Source: Enchytraeus crypticus
Lineage: Eukaryota; Annelida; Clitellata; Enchytraeida; Enchytraeidae
Assembly: GCA_905160935.1 (NCBI GenBank)
Contig: CAJHZI010000710.1
Coordinates: forward strand, 46,001 to 110,000
Reading direction: 5' to 3'
Length of the DNA: 64,000 nucleotides
Positions within the stretch are counted from its first letter, which is position 1, and each line of letters begins with the position of its first letter. This document shows positions 39,734 to 53,789 of this stretch, piece after piece. Below the pieces are notes generated by a model. It made no database searches and was not told the origin of the DNA. It saw only the letters and a list, made by a program, of their open reading frames with translations. The translations under genes and the position numbers were made by a program.

Positions 39734-39860
39734 TATCTCTCGAATTCTATCTCTCCCTGACTCTACCTACTCTAACTCTCTCTCTCTATCTCTCTCTCTC
39801 TCTATATATATATATATCTATCTATCTATCTCTCGATTTCTACCTGTCTCTGACGCTACC

Positions 39861-39903
<43 letters not shown>

Positions 39904-40035
39904 AGATTTCTATCTCTCCCTGACGCTACCTACTCTCTCTCTCTCTCTCGATTTCTATCTCTCTCTCTCTCTCTCTCTCTCTCCCTCTCTCCGTCTCTCC
40001 CTTTCTCTATAGCAATCCTTCTCTCTCCCTCTCTT
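39546..40035. repeat. (CT)n-rich tract
   Basis: CTCTCT with interspersed CGATTTCTATCTCTC and CCTGACGCTACCT units. The Ser/Leu-rich frames are artefacts. Confidence 0.97.
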
Positions 40036-40855
40036 TCAGTGTCTGTAGATATAAGGGCGGATCCATTCAACATTAACCACGCCCACTCTTCGCTTATTGA
40101 CCTTTCTCATTCTTCAAATGACTTCTTTCATCAGCTAACAATTCACTCTAACATTTCATCATAGCTAACAATTCATTCTAACATTTCATCATAGCTAACA
40201 ATTCACTCTAACTAACAATTCACTCTAACATTTCACAATAACTAACAGTTCATTCTAACATTTCTTCGTAGCCAAAAATTCAATCAATCATTAAGAATTT
40301 AAAGTCCGATTCCTCGCCATGAGGCACTGTCAGGGACGTATTAATTCGCTCTATTAATTCACCATAACTAATACTTCACTCCAACATTTCATCATAACTA
40401 ACAATTCAAATTAATATTTAAACTTAATTAACAATTCATCTCTAACATTTCATCATAGCAAACAATTTACCTTAACAATTAAACAACTATTACAAACTGT
40501 TCATTAACAATTAAAAATTCACCTAAACAATTAACAAGTCAACATTTTTGGCAGCCTTGGACTAACGTTTACCTGAGGATCATTGAAGTCTAAGCGATGA
40601 ACCCGCATGAGGACACATTCGATTAATTGACTTCCATTACCTCCTCCTCCTCATTTAACTTCAGCGAATATTGTCCAGAATTATATAAGTATTGTTGTGT
40701 AATGTTATATAACACTCGAACCGTTCACGTTAATTGAGTCACAGCTTGACAATCGAACCATCGTCCTGTTGCTTTAGTCACCCGCTGTTGTAACACGAAG
40801 CGACTGCATGTGAACAATACAGAGTCCAATACAGGTATTGTAGCATCGACCAGTT
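40036..40855. repeat. CTAACAATTCACTC repeats with a LINE-Y end
   Basis: 40130-40520 holds about a dozen irregular copies of AGCTAACAATTCACTCTAAC, ATTTCATCAT. A LINE-Y 3' end (TCCTCGCCATGAGGCACTGT) is at 40275-40342. Nothing recognised after 40540. Confidence 0.8.
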
Positions 40856-40857
40856 GA

Positions 40858-41042
40858 TTAGAGAGAGAGAGAGAGAGAGAGAGAGAAGTAAGAGAGAGAG
40901 AGAAGTAAGAGAGAGAGAGAGAAGTAAGAGAGAGAGAGAAGTAAGAGAGAGAGAGAGAGAGAGAGAGAGAAGTAGGAGAGAGAGATAGAGCGAGAAGTAA
41001 GAGAGAGAGAGAGCATAAAATGAATAAGCAAATTAATATGAA

Positions 41043-41094
<52 letters not shown>

Positions 41095-41140
41095 TTGAAT
41101 GATAGACAGAGAGAGAGAGAGAGAAGTAAGAGAAAGAGAG
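40858..41140. repeat. (GA)n with GAAGTAAGA units
   Basis: GAGAGA runs punctuated by GAAGTAAGAGAG, and a 32-bp direct repeat CATAAAATGAATAAGCAAAT, TAATATGA. Confidence 0.97.
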
Positions 41141-41468
41141 CATAAAATGAATAAGCAAATTAATATGAGGACAAGGTATTTTATTCGCTGAAACGTTGTT
41201 ATATTTAATACATTACATCGACATTTCAACCAGTAAAATTTATGGATAACCATCAGAGTAAAGGAAAGAGGAATCCTTGTAAGGACATTTCGTAAAATCA
41301 CTATTGCTTGCTTATTATATTTCCATACATTTTTGATGATTTGCTATACAAGGAGTCACTTAAGATCTTCTTCAAGTTATTCCATGAGTCATCCCACACA
41401 CGTAGGCCCCCCCTATACAGTATTAATGCTAACGTAATGAAAATGTTGTGGAAGAGGAGTAAAAACCT

Positions 41469-41597
41469 AAAAGATAAGATTAACGTCAGTTTCCTCACTC
41501 GAAAGCGATGTCAGTGACGTGCGAGCCCAGGATTTGAACCCCGCACGTACTGATGCGCGGTTGAGTATCTTACCAACTTCGCCACTGGCTCCAGCCG
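41469..41597 (-). repeat. SINE-A, near full-length
   Basis: AAGATTAACGTCAGTTTCCT to TTCGCCACTGGCTCCAGCCG; B box GGATTTGAACC read in reverse. Confidence 0.93.
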
Positions 41598-41639
41598 AGT
41601 AAATACCTCTCCACAATTTTATGTCTTGTTCTGTCTCTC

Positions 41640-41685
<46 letters not shown>

Positions 41686-41984
41686 ACGCTCACTTTTACT
41701 CTCCTTCTTTGTCTCTATTTCTATCTCTCTACATCTCTCACTCTTATTTCAATTTCCTCTTTCTAATAGCGAAGCTGACAAAACTGACACAATGCTGTGG
41801 TCGCTCTTTTATTGGTTCTAATCAACGTTACATAACTCAGCCTCGAGCTCTGCCTCATGTTCTTCATAACGTCGCTAAATACGTCAGCTTCACAGTAGAG
41901 AAGACAGAATTCGCTGATTTTGTAAATATAAATGAGACAAGTTTAACCTCGTATCACCCTCATTCTAAGATATCTTAAGCACTG

Positions 41985-42300
41985 TGTTTGTATCTATCAT
42001 ACTATCACAGCACTGTGCTTGTATCTATCATACTATCACAGCACTGTGCTTGTATCTATCATACTATCACAGCACTGTGCTTGTATCTATCATACTATCA
42101 CAGCACTGTGCTTGTATCTATCATACTATCACAGCACTGTGCTTGTATCTATCATACTGTCACAGCACTGTGCTTGTATCTATCATACTATCACAGCACT
42201 GTGCTTGTATCTATCATACTATCACAGCACTGTGCTTGTATCTATCATACTATCACAGCACTGTGCTTGTATCTATCATACTATCACAGTGCTGCGCTGT
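41985..42300. repeat. 31-bp minisatellite, 10 copies
   Basis: TGTGCTTGTATCTATCATAC, TATCACAGCAC repeated almost perfectly. As 31 is not divisible by 3, the unit cycles through all frames. Confidence 0.97.
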
Positions 42301-43407
42301 GCTGATTAAATCCAGAGAACCTCCTCCGGTGTATCGCCAGTCTCACTCCACATAATCCTCAGCACCGGATCACGCCGGAATGTCTCAACGACAAATCCTG
42401 GTCACGGGAAAAGGGATGTTAATAATGCAGGACTTGAGACATCAACAATGGCACTCTATCGATGCACTCACAAGCTGTATTGCTATAATTCTGCATTCAA
42501 AAGTTCATGTTAAATTATTGAAGTAAAACTTCAATAATGATTTGTAATGATTTAATTTCAGTAAAATTTTGTCGCTTATATTTGACTTTGTCTTTAAAAT
42601 GAGAAACTTACAAATAACAAAACTCAAGCCGCTTTTGTTTTTAAGAAACGACTACAGTAGATGAAACGCATAGCAAAGTGATTTGGATCAATCAAATATT
42701 TCTCAATTTTCCCTAATTTCTTGTTTACTCTTACTTTTCCTTTCTAAACCGCACCTGGGACTTAATTTGTTATTTGTGCAACCGGTGCACGGTTGTTACA
42801 TAGTATTGTGTAATTTTGTTGAAGCTCTTATGTGTAATGTATATCACACAACTGTATATTGTAAACCCGCTAAAAAATCCTTTATTTTCTTTTGTGTTAG
42901 TTTTATTGGACAAAGTTGTATTGTAAGTTTTTAATTGGGCTGGATCTTATTTCTATTTGAAAGAAACTGCATATAAAAATCGATATGCCATATTAATGGT
43001 TGCAGATACGAAAATTATTTTGTTACATTCAAAGCGAAACAGAGCGAAAGCAGCATAATAATCATGAGCTGCCATCTTGCGAATATAATGTCAAGCAGTT
43101 TGTTGAAAATATTGCGGCTCCATCTTGTGATAGGAATCGAAATCTAAACTCTGTTTACGTTTACAAGATTGCATGCGAATAGATTGCAATGCTTAATTTT
43201 TCGTGCACTTAATTTTTCACTGATAATTATGCAACAATTAGAGTGTTACAGTCATCAATGACAACATCGGGCACTATAGAGTCAAAATCAAACCGGCGAG
43301 CAAATGAAGGTCCAAAACGATGCAAATCTCATCAGCACTGTCTTAGTCTTTCGTACAATTAGATTTCAGCAAAACCTAAATTATTAATTTTACCATTACA
43401 ATAAATC
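42301..43407. other. Region downstream of the NWD-like gene
   Basis: Likely holds the 3' UTR of the minus-strand gene. A minus-strand AATAAA at 42881-42886 is a candidate poly(A) signal about 520 bp after the stop. No gene recognised. Confidence 0.45.
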
Positions 43408-46400
43408 TCAGTTTTCTAGCTCAGGATCGCTTTCATCGTCATCCTCTCTCTCACTTTCATCAGCCTCACTATCCTCTTCGCCAAACTCATTCCTCCCAGC
43501 AGCCTCAGGCTCAGATTTCCTGGGCTCGACAGATCGCAGGCCTACAGGACAAGAGAGGTGGGCGAAGGTCAGCACAATGACCTCATCATTCAGAGTCATA
43601 GTGTGGTCTGATATGAAGCCATCTGGTGTGAACACTGAGATCAACGTTCCCTCACTGACATCCCACAGTGACACATCGCTAGCAACAACAACTGCTCTTT
43701 GACTGCTGTTTATTAGTCTTATACTGGAATTGGAAGTGAAATAAAGGTATCTATGGTTGTAGAGTTCCTTAAATGAGCATGAACTCTTGCCGCTTTGTGA
43801 AATGTTCCAAATGCAAAGAGATGCGGAACTGGTTTGAGCAAACGTGGTGTTATCGTTTGGCTGCTTTCCAAACACAACTCTTCTGCCATCATCAGAAAGA
43901 GCGACGGCTGCCACAGAGGTTTGATTACGAAGTCTTCTATGAACTTTACCCCTACGACAGTTCCACACAGTGACGTAGCCGACCTTCTCCACCATGTCGA
44001 ACACGCTATGAGCCAGGTACTTTCCATCTGATGAGAAAGCGGCGGTGTAGAGGTGGAGAAATGAATTAGAACTTTCCAGAGTTGTCAGAAGCTTCCTCTG
44101 CTGAACATCAAACACGCAGAGATGATGAGCGAAGTAAGAGGCCACTATTGTAGAATGGTCGGCACTCAGTAAATACTTCTCAAATCCGTTACTTCGTTCT
44201 TGCCTCAGTTCTCGTTCAGTTCTTTTCTCTGCCTCTAGAAGAGCTTTCTCTCGTCTGCCCTTCGCTGTCTGTGTCTCGTGTCGCCTCGCCCAGGGTGTCA
44301 TCACCGCTTCCAGTGGGACAGCTGATTCCAGCCTGCTGGTCGTGCGGCGATTGATTCCAGAAAAGTCCAAGTCCTGTCTGGAAAGAGGGACATCCCGGAA
44401 GTTGTGACGGATACGATGAACTGGAAGACCCGTGTCGAGGCTGTAGAGGATGAACTCACTCCTGTTCTCAGAGAGACCGAGTAGCAGGTTCTCGGATATC
44501 AGCCGGTACTCGTCAGGCTGGCATTGAATGACGGCACAGCTGTCAAGTATCGAAGTAAACTTTCGTTCTGCTACGTTGAACTGCTTCAGAGTTTTGTAGA
44601 CAATTAGCTGCTTCTCTCCTACCACGTCGAAGATTTTCTGTGAAAGGACAACCACTAAACTGTTGTGGACCAGAACAACATCTCCTGGTTGGGATAGAGT
44701 TCTTTCTGTGTAAATTAGCTGACCTTTCTTCTTGTTCTTCGTTAGGTTCCATACAGACAGCTCCCTTTCGTTTGTCGAACGAGTTGCTACGTATCTGGGA
44801 AAATTTGTAATTGGAAAAACTTGTGAAATTCCCGAAGTCGGTTTCTCTTTTGGTGATTGCTTAGTGAGAGACATCTTAGTGTCCCATCTCCTCAAGAAAT
44901 TCTTTTCATCGCTGGCGGTCAGAATATGTCTGAGATTTTCGGCCGCTCCGAGCAGATAGGTGCCTCGGTGCTTGGCCAGGTGCTTGTGCTCTGATGTATC
45001 CAGGCCCCAGCTTGCCACGTAGGAAATGCCTGATGTGGGGGAGCAGCAGAAAGCGAAGACGTGAGAGCCTCTCTCGTTAACGTGAAGAGAGTTAACAACG
45101 TCATTCCCAACACAGCCCTTCAGAGCTCTCACAAAGTCAAACGTTCTGCCGTCAAACAGCTCAATGTGGACAGCGTCCAAGGGCCTGGCGCATGGATACC
45201 TCACGGCCATGATGAGGTAGTCAGCTGTCGCAGCCAGGGCTTTGATGGAACCTTCCATCTGACGCACTCGCAATCTTCTAGCTATCTCCTTCTTTCGATA
45301 ATTATAAATCAACGCTCGGTTAAAGTTCTTGGCGCCGAGGAGGATAAGTGAGTTATAGGATTTCCTGGAGATCAATCCCATGTCCGCCGTCTTTAAATCT
45401 TCCAGTTGTTCGCTTATCAAAGGCTCCCTGCTGTTGGGGCTCAGAAGATCCCAGATCTTAAGAACAAAGGATCCGTGAAACAATGCCACGAGGTATTGAC
45501 CGTTGTCAGTCACACAGATAACAGCTGAGTCACTGATGTCTGACATCCTCTGCTGACAAATCTTCTTCTCCAGGTTCCACACACGTATGCAGTCTGACTC
45601 AGAAGTGACCGCACAGGAATTCCCCACACAGAATTGTATGTCCAGGACTCTTCTCCCCACATCTGGAATAGTGTTGAGCACCCTACCAGTGGTCAAGCAC
45701 CAGACCTTCATGGTGTCGTCCAGTGAGGTGGTGAGAGCTCTGTTGGGTTCAGCGATGGAGGCTATTGCAGTGATCGAGTCTGTGTGGTCATCCAGTACGT
45801 CACAGAACAGTCCAGACGGTTCCAGTAGACAGGCGCATGATGGGATAAGCACCGGGATGGAAGAATAGCGGATTTGAGGAAGAAGGAGTTTCATGTGCGG
45901 ATATTTGAAAGGGTCACGTGGAGCCAGTCTGACATCCTCATCCAAAATCCTGCGCAAGCGTCCCATCAGCTGAGATGCCAGTTGAGATGGACTTCTTTCC
46001 AGGATCTCTCTTGCTTCCTCTACGAACGAGAGCAACAGATTCAGATCTCCATCCCTGGGGTCGATCTTAAGTCCAAGCTGCAAGTCCTTCAGCAGTCCAT
46101 CCACTGAGGTAGCGGTCAGTTTGGCGAGAAGAAATTCGAGGTTACACAGACACGAAGATTTCAGCAGATCAAGCTTGTGCTGAAGAGCCAACTGGGCTGG
46201 CAGTTGAATTAGAGCCCTCAGATTATAAACCCGCTGCGTTACCAACTTCTCAGCTTCAAACTGGTTTTTAATCTTAATTTCATCAGGCGTTTTTTGTTCC
46301 ACGATTTGATTAAAACTGTCTTCAGCTTCAACAGAACGTACGTTGGGTCTTAGATGTCGATGTGATTCTGCAGTAGAAATATCAGATATATCGACGCTCC

Positions 46401-46877
46401 AGTAGAGAGACTGAGACATCAAATATCTGCTGCCCCTGTGCGCCGCTGTTTTATCCTTTATTTCTGATTTTAAATTTAAATCCATAAAATAATCAGCCAG
46501 TACTTTATGATAGGAATTTGCTTTGTCTCGGTGATCTAGATATCTTTCACAGGCAGCCAATAGTATCTCAGTATGTGCCCACGTGATCAGTCGACCTTCA
46601 CCTCCAATGGCGCGATTATCAGGACCAATCAGCTTGGAATTAAGCAGGTCATGCCACGCCCCGCTGTAGTTTCTCACGTCCAATGAGATTTTCAGATAGG
46701 GTTTGAGATCGAAGAGAAGTCTTGCTAGCATCATAGATGGGATCCTCCTCAGAGGTAGCTTACCATACTCTGATGCCTCTCCCAGCACAGCGTCATCTAG
46801 CGAGAGAACGTCCTCAAGTTCATTGAACGTTAACCCTTGTCTCACTTCTGCAGCCACTATCCCGCTCTGTCTGAAAT
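43408..46877 (-). CDS. NWD-like gene, large last exon (WD40 region)
   Basis: 3470 nt, phase 1 in after CCTGTAG: DFRQSGIVAAEVRQGLTFNE, LEDVLSLDDAVL, PYLKISLDVRNYSGAWHDLL. About 360 residues later the WD40 repeats begin (DDHTDSITAIASIAE, SLDDTMKVWCLTTG, ISDSAVICVTDNGQYLV, VGYVTVWNCRRGKVHRRLR, SASLCIWNIS). It ends in an acidic tail (EEDSEADESEREDDDESDPE) and TGA. One uninterrupted exon for the propeller, no frameshift. Confidence 0.95.
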
Positions 46878-47474
46878 CTACAGGAGCAACAAACAACAAA
46901 TGTGTTTTAATTTCACAAAGTTTCACATAATATCTATGAACATGTGACAAAAAAATCAAATAAACATTATTAGAAACTAAGTAGTAAGTGCATTAAGTCC
47001 TGTAAGTGCTCAAATGTGCATAAGAAAGTGATTAAAAACTAGACCATCAATGAGGACGTACTGTGTACTTAAAGAAATATGTTTTAATTTCTCTCCCTCT
47101 CAAATATGTTATCATCTTACGTCTACTGGGAAAATCAAAATTCTCGTTTCTTATTGATTTACTGACTTGCAAATCTATTTATTTATTATCTAATGGATAC
47201 ATCAATTTCATATTTGTGAATTTTGTACTGGATGTCAGTTAATAAGACTGAACAAATGCAAAATGGTCTATTTTCTAATGGACTGTACAGCGCATTGCAC
47301 GATGTCAAAGCATGTAAGAACTGGTCCACTATGAAGTTTAGTCAAACCTTCTTCTGAGGAAACTTTAGTCGATGTCATATCTATAGTACCTAATGAATTA
47401 GACCCACCACTATTAGACAATTAAATGTCCACCTCTAACAACTACTGCACTAGACCTACCACTCTCTCACTCTC

Positions 47475-47517
<43 letters not shown>

Positions 47518-50500
47518 TCAGTGCACTGCCAAGTGGCAGGTTTAAGGTACATATTCATACTCGAAGTCTGCTTTCTCGCTCCATAAGAGCACTCCTTAGA
47601 TCAACAAGTTAATCGTTCACAATGTCTATGCCTTATCCATAACTTATGTAGCCTAGAGCTTGGGAAAAGTATGGTTTCTTAGGTGGTTTCCCGGTACCTT
47701 CCTCAGTTAGAGGGATTAATTACCATTTAGTCCTGGGGGAAAAAATGTCAGGTGACGTGGGTCCCCTCTTGCCATCCTCAGCTCCTGCCATAGTCGCCTC
47801 TTACGAACACGCAGGAGATTGTTTGCGTTTGCCCTATTCTGCAGTTGTGCTCCGGTGTGGTTCAACCACACAGGAGCACAACTTAAATGTCATCCTCTAA
47901 CATCTAGTGAACCAGACCCACCACTCTTAGGCAAGTAAACACAGTACAACGCCCACACTCAACCCACTATGCAACCTACCCGATGTCTTGAGCCCTTTAT
48001 CTCTCTGAGCGCCACCTCTCATCATCTCTTCCTCAGGAGATGTGATCACCACGCAGGCAGCGGTGAGGTAGCCGAGGGCTCTGCGCACCAGGGCCTCCCC
48101 GTGGGTGCGCTCAGTCCTGGACAGCCTATGCCCCACCAGGGTCCGCACGGTGGGGCAGAGCGAGGCCGGGCTGATCGACTCGTAGGAGGGCCAGTGTAGC
48201 GCCTCGATGAGCAGCAGCGAGCAGACTAGTGTCGAGTGCGCCCTGGAATCATCGAGAAACTAGCGCTCAGTGGTTTAACAATTATTATTAAGCCTAAAGC
48301 CTAGAGCTAAAGACCTAAAGGCAAAAGCGTAAGGTCTAGAGCACAGTGTCTTTTGACGTCTCTAGTGGTTTTCTATCTCTAAAGCATGTCAGTGACGGTA
48401 AAGCTGGTAAAGCTTAAGTTAATGTCAGTTTTCTCACTCGAAAGCGATATCAGTGACGGGAGAGCCCAGGATTTGAACCCCCGTACCATCTGATCCGCGG
48501 TCGACTATCTTACCGAATTCGCCACTGGCTCCATCGAGGGCGAAGTCGGATTGACGAGGAGACGGGGCTCACACTGGATTTGAAGTCTGCACCTTCTGAT
48601 CCGCAGTCGGCCAACTTACCTACATACTCTCTGTTTAGTCTGCACACATTGTTTTAAACTAATTAACAGTTGTAACTCTATTGATAAAATAATTAAGTAT
48701 TCTTTAATTAATAATTATTAAGACTAATTAGCTATTAGTCTTAATAATTATTAGTTCATTTTGAAGTGAAGTTTGGACAATCTCTTCTGTAATAGAATCG
48801 AAACTTGAGGCAACAGAGATGTGGTTCTATAGAAGATTGAATATCTTATAAAGACCACGTTAAAAATGAAGATGTTCTATAAAGAATGTCAACTTGTCGT
48901 GATCTTTTGAACCGAATACGACGACAACAGATGAAATTTTTCTGACACATTATGCGGAACAAAATAGTTGAAAACACCGTAGTGACAGTTATAATAGAAG
49001 GAAAAAGATGCAAGGGTAGACAACGAATGACGTTTATTAAGAGTCTTAGCAAATGGATGCAGTTAACTGAAACAGAGATGATCCGAGCCACAATGAACAG
49101 AGACATATGGAGGAATATGACCATGACCGCCCAGTCTTGGAACAGGCTCGGCATTTAGAGAAGAAGAGAAGAATTAGTTATTGCTGCGATCAAGAGAAAC
49201 ATGGGATAGAAGAGTGTTTATCAGGTATCAGAGTAAGATATGTCATTATTCAATCAGGTAGTCGCCTCTCAAATAAATAAGCAACACTTACTTTCACTAT
49301 TGGTAAATTAATTTTTCTCTTTCGTTTATCGCATTATCTCTATTTCAGCCAGCTTATTCAACCGAATTAATGCAGCAAAACAGAGTAACAAATGCAAATA
49401 CTCAGTTAAATAAGTTTACTAATTTATGATGTGAATTGTGAAAAAATCAATTCTTCATTAATCAATTAAATTCCAGAATTGATCAAGAAACCTAACATAA
49501 TTAGAAGCTTAGATTAGTTGGTAGGTAAAATTAGGTATATGTAGGTATATGTTGGTATAGGTAGGTTTAGGTAGGTTTAGGTAGGTGTAGGTATGCATAA
49601 GTAGGTATAGGTAGTTGTAGGTAGGTATATGTAGATATAGGTAGGTATAGGTAGATATAGGTAGTTACCTATCACAGGCTTGTAGCAGCAAATCTCTTTG
49701 AGTTCTCGCCATTTTTCTCTTCAGATCTCTTAGAGATTTATTCAGCACGATCTCCCAGTGTCTGCAGGGCAGGCAATCCACTTTCAGGATCTGAGCATGA
49801 TCCTCTCTCTCCCCAGATGGGGTTTGAGGGCAAGGAGAAACAACTTGAGTTCTAGTTGTAATGTGAAGCTGATTTCTAAAAGCACTGACTGAGGCGTCGC
49901 CTTGAAGACTGGAGATAATGATCGATACATTGGAAGGGAGAGCTTGAGGCAACCAGTGCAATAGTTTAGAGTCGTAGTTATCTGTAATCAATCGATCAAG
50001 AAATCAATCAATCAATCAATAATGATCGATACATTGGAGGGCAAGATTCTAAAACTTTGATTTTGAGTCAATTTACCAATCAAACATTTTTTGCAGTCAG
50101 TATTTAAACAAGTGAACCATGAAGAAGAAACAATAGCGAAAGAACTATGGAGAAAAGAACTATGGAGAAAAGAGCTATGGAGAAAGGAACTATGGAGAAA
50201 GGAACTATGGAGAAAAGAACTATAAAGAAAAGAACTATGGAGAAAAGAACTATGGAGAAAAGAACTATGGAGAAAAGAGCTATGGAGAAAAGAACTATGG
50301 AGAAAAGAACTATGGAGAATAGGACTATGAAGAAAAGAGCTATGAAGAAAAGAACTATGGAGAAAAGAACTATGGAGAAAAGGACTATGGAGAAAAGAAC
50401 TATGGAGAAAAGAACTATGGAGAAAGGAACTATAGAGAAAGGACTATGGAGAAAGGAACTATGGAGAAAAGAACTATGAAGAAAAGAACTATGAAGAAAA

Positions 50501-53500
50501 GAACTATGGAGAAAGGAACTATGGAGAATGGAACTATGGAGAAAAGAACTATGGAGAAAGGAACTATGGAGAAAGGAACTATAGAGAAAGGACTATGGAG
50601 AAAAGAACTATGGAGAAAAGAACTATGAAGAAAAGAACTATGGAGAAAGGAACTATGGAGAAAGGAACTATGGAGAAAAGAACTATGGAGAAAGGAACTA
50701 TGGAGAAAGGAACTATGGAGAAAGGAACTATGGAGAAAAGAACTATGGAGAAAGGAACTATGGAGAAAGGAACTATGGAGAATGGAACTATGGAGAAAAG
50801 AACTATGGAGAAAGGAACTATGGAGAAAGGAACTATAGAGAAAGGACTATGGAGAAAAGAACTATGGAGAAAAGAACTATGAAGAAAAGAACTATGGAGA
50901 AAGGAACTATGGAGAAAGGAACTATGGAGAAAAGAACTATGGAGAAAGGAACTATGGAGAAAGGAACTATGGAGAAAGGAACTATGGAGAAAAGAACTAT
51001 GGAGAAAAGAACTATGGAGAAAAGAGCTATGGAGAAAAGAGCTATGGAGAAAAGAGCTATGGAGAAAAGAGCTATGGAGAAAAGAGCTATGGATAAGAGA
51101 ATTACATATATGGAAGACAACTATTGAGAAGAGAACTATCTAGAAGATAATGACTATTATTACTGGTATTAAAGCACAAGTATTACCTGATAACTTGTGG
51201 ATGGAGTCGAGGAAGATGACAACAGGTTTCTGTCCTGAAGATCTTTCCAAGCATCTCGAGAAATAGTTCATCAGACCATTAATATTCTGAAACAAGGGCG
51301 TCAATCAATCAATCAGTCAATCAATCAACCAGTTAATCAATCAATCAGTCAATAAGCATTTAAGTTCTTCATACGGAATTGATATCAATGACGTAACAAA
51401 CAGAATTTAATTTGATATATTAGATTATATTGGTCTAAATACATTAATTTAATTTGATATATTAGATTCTATTGGTCTAAATACATTAATTTAATTTGAT
51501 ATATTAGATTCTATTGGTCTATATACATTAATTTAATTTGATACATTAGATTCTATTGGTCTAAATACATTAATTTAATTTAATACATTAGATCGTATTC
51601 GTCTACTCACTTCTGCTCAAGTTTTTCGATATTCCTTTAGCAGAAGTAAAAGCAAAGTTTCTCACAACTATAATTTATTTAGAATTTCTAAAATAATTTC
51701 CAATTAAGTAACTTCCTTTGGATAGTAAAAATTTAAACTAAGCATATTGTTACCAATTTATATTTAGTAACAAGATTTAATTTATAAAGTGAGATGTTAT
51801 GGACAAATGTGTAAGTGAAATTTTATAATTAAGTATTTTAGAACTACACAAAACAATGCGACTGAATGGTTTGTCTAAAAATGTTTAAATTCCACCTTAC
51901 AATCATCATACAATATAAATTAAAATTTCAGGTTGTCATTTTTGTGTAACTAAGACCAAATATGATCTTGAGCTATTTCATACATCATATTCAATATTTT
52001 AAATGAAATTAACAGCTTCACTTTTAGATAAAAACAAATATTTTTAATTCTCTCCTTTTAATAGCAAAGGATTTTCCACCATAGACCAATAACTTCACCG
52101 CTATGAAATGAGGAATGAGAACATCATCATCATCATCATCTTCCCTTGAATCGCAGTTTAACTAAGGTCGGGATACAAATAGACTGTCTCAAATCCTCTC
52201 TGTCCTGCACCACACCACCAGCCAATCCACTATTTTAGACTTTTTCATTCGTTTAAATTTTTGTAGCAATATATGGAGCCTAGGCTCTCACCAACCGAAT
52301 ATCCTTTCTGACGTTGGAGTAGTGAAATCGTATCGTCACCGATATCTCTTCACTAACCCTTGTCCTTCTGTCCCTTAATTAGTTGATTAGCTTGTTGTTC
52401 CATTATCCTTTCTCTCTCTCTATTCCTAGTTTGAATGTTCACCTTTGTTCTATCTTGCTTCCTTATTATTGATTAATAGTTTATTATAGCTCGTGTATCT
52501 GTTTCTTTACTTCTATGTGTATCTCTTCTAGTACTATCTCTTTATCTCGCTCTTAGTATCTCTCTCCTTCTTTTGTCTATTTAAGGACCTGCTTCTTTAG
52601 TTAGATCCTAGTTAGTCTCCCGTCAGTTTCTCTTGAGTCTCAGACTTAGTTCTTAGTTCTCGTCTCTACGATTTGGTCTTGGCTCTAGTTCAGACTGGTG
52701 AAGGTAACTTAAGGTATTAGTTGTATTTGTAGTATATTTGATAGAACTGTTTAGGGCGCTTATTATTATTATTTGTATTGGAACTGTTTCTGTAATACAC
52801 TTTTATTTGTTAATTGGTCTCGTCTTATGTATATGTTAGTATAGGCATTAGTAGGCTCTTCGCTCAACTCCTCCTGGTTCTTAGACAGGTTCGAATTCCC
52901 AGCCTATGCCTTGCCAATAAGCACGATTCTCTATCACTGACTACGGGGAAATCCTTTCTTTCTTTCTGGTTTAGGCTAGTCCTAATCCGGTGGTGGCTCG
53001 TTAATCCTTCTTTCTTTTCTTCCTCTTTTTTTCCCCGAAGCCGGAGATATTCCTCGTTCCTTTTCCCCAATTTTGGTATGGATCTTAGTGCTTTAGTCGC
53101 CTTCTAAGACACGTGCAGTCACCGGTTTGTCAATCTTCAAACAACCCGTACACAACACGGGGAATAATAATGTGGAATGAGAACAAATTAAAGAATACAA
53201 AAAGAGAAGAAGACGAAAGAGAAATGGTCACAGGAGTGTTCATACGTTGGGCACTTGACTGAGTAGAGTTGATTGCTCAGTCAGTGACTGCCGAAGAGCA
53301 CACTCGAGTTGTAGGCACACATTCCTGAGTAGAGACAGGATATCAGAGGACAGTGGGGTCAGGCCTATGAACCTTGTTAGTACCACTGCCTGTCTGTGTC
53401 TGTAAACATTAGTGTAGAGCTAATGAGGGAGAGAGAGAGAGAGACAGAGAGAGAGCGAGAGAGAGAGGGCTAAAGAGAGACAGAGAGAGAGAGAGAGAGA

Positions 53501-53754
53501 GGGAGGGAGAGCTAAAGAGAGAGAGAGAGAGAGAAAGTGAGAGAGCTAAAGAGAGAGAGAGAGAGAGCTAAAAAGAGAGAGTGAGAGAGACTGAACTAGA
53601 GAGAGAGAGACAGCTAGAGATAGACATAGAGAGAGAGAGCTAGAGACAGAGAGGGAGAGAAAGACATAGGTGAGAGAGAACTAGAGAAAGATAGAGAGAG
53701 AAAGAGAGAGAGAGAACTAGAGACAGAGAGAGAGAAAGAGATACAGAGAGAGAC

Positions 53755-53789
<35 letters not shown>

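Noticed and set aside
42683..42934. 83-aa + strand frame downstream of the NWD-like gene
   Set aside because: No domain, AT-rich, lies in the probable 3' UTR region of the opposite strand.
50147..51127. MEKRTMEKG repeat proteins
   Set aside because: Frames of a 15-bp minisatellite inside an intron; frame changes at each 1-bp shifted unit.
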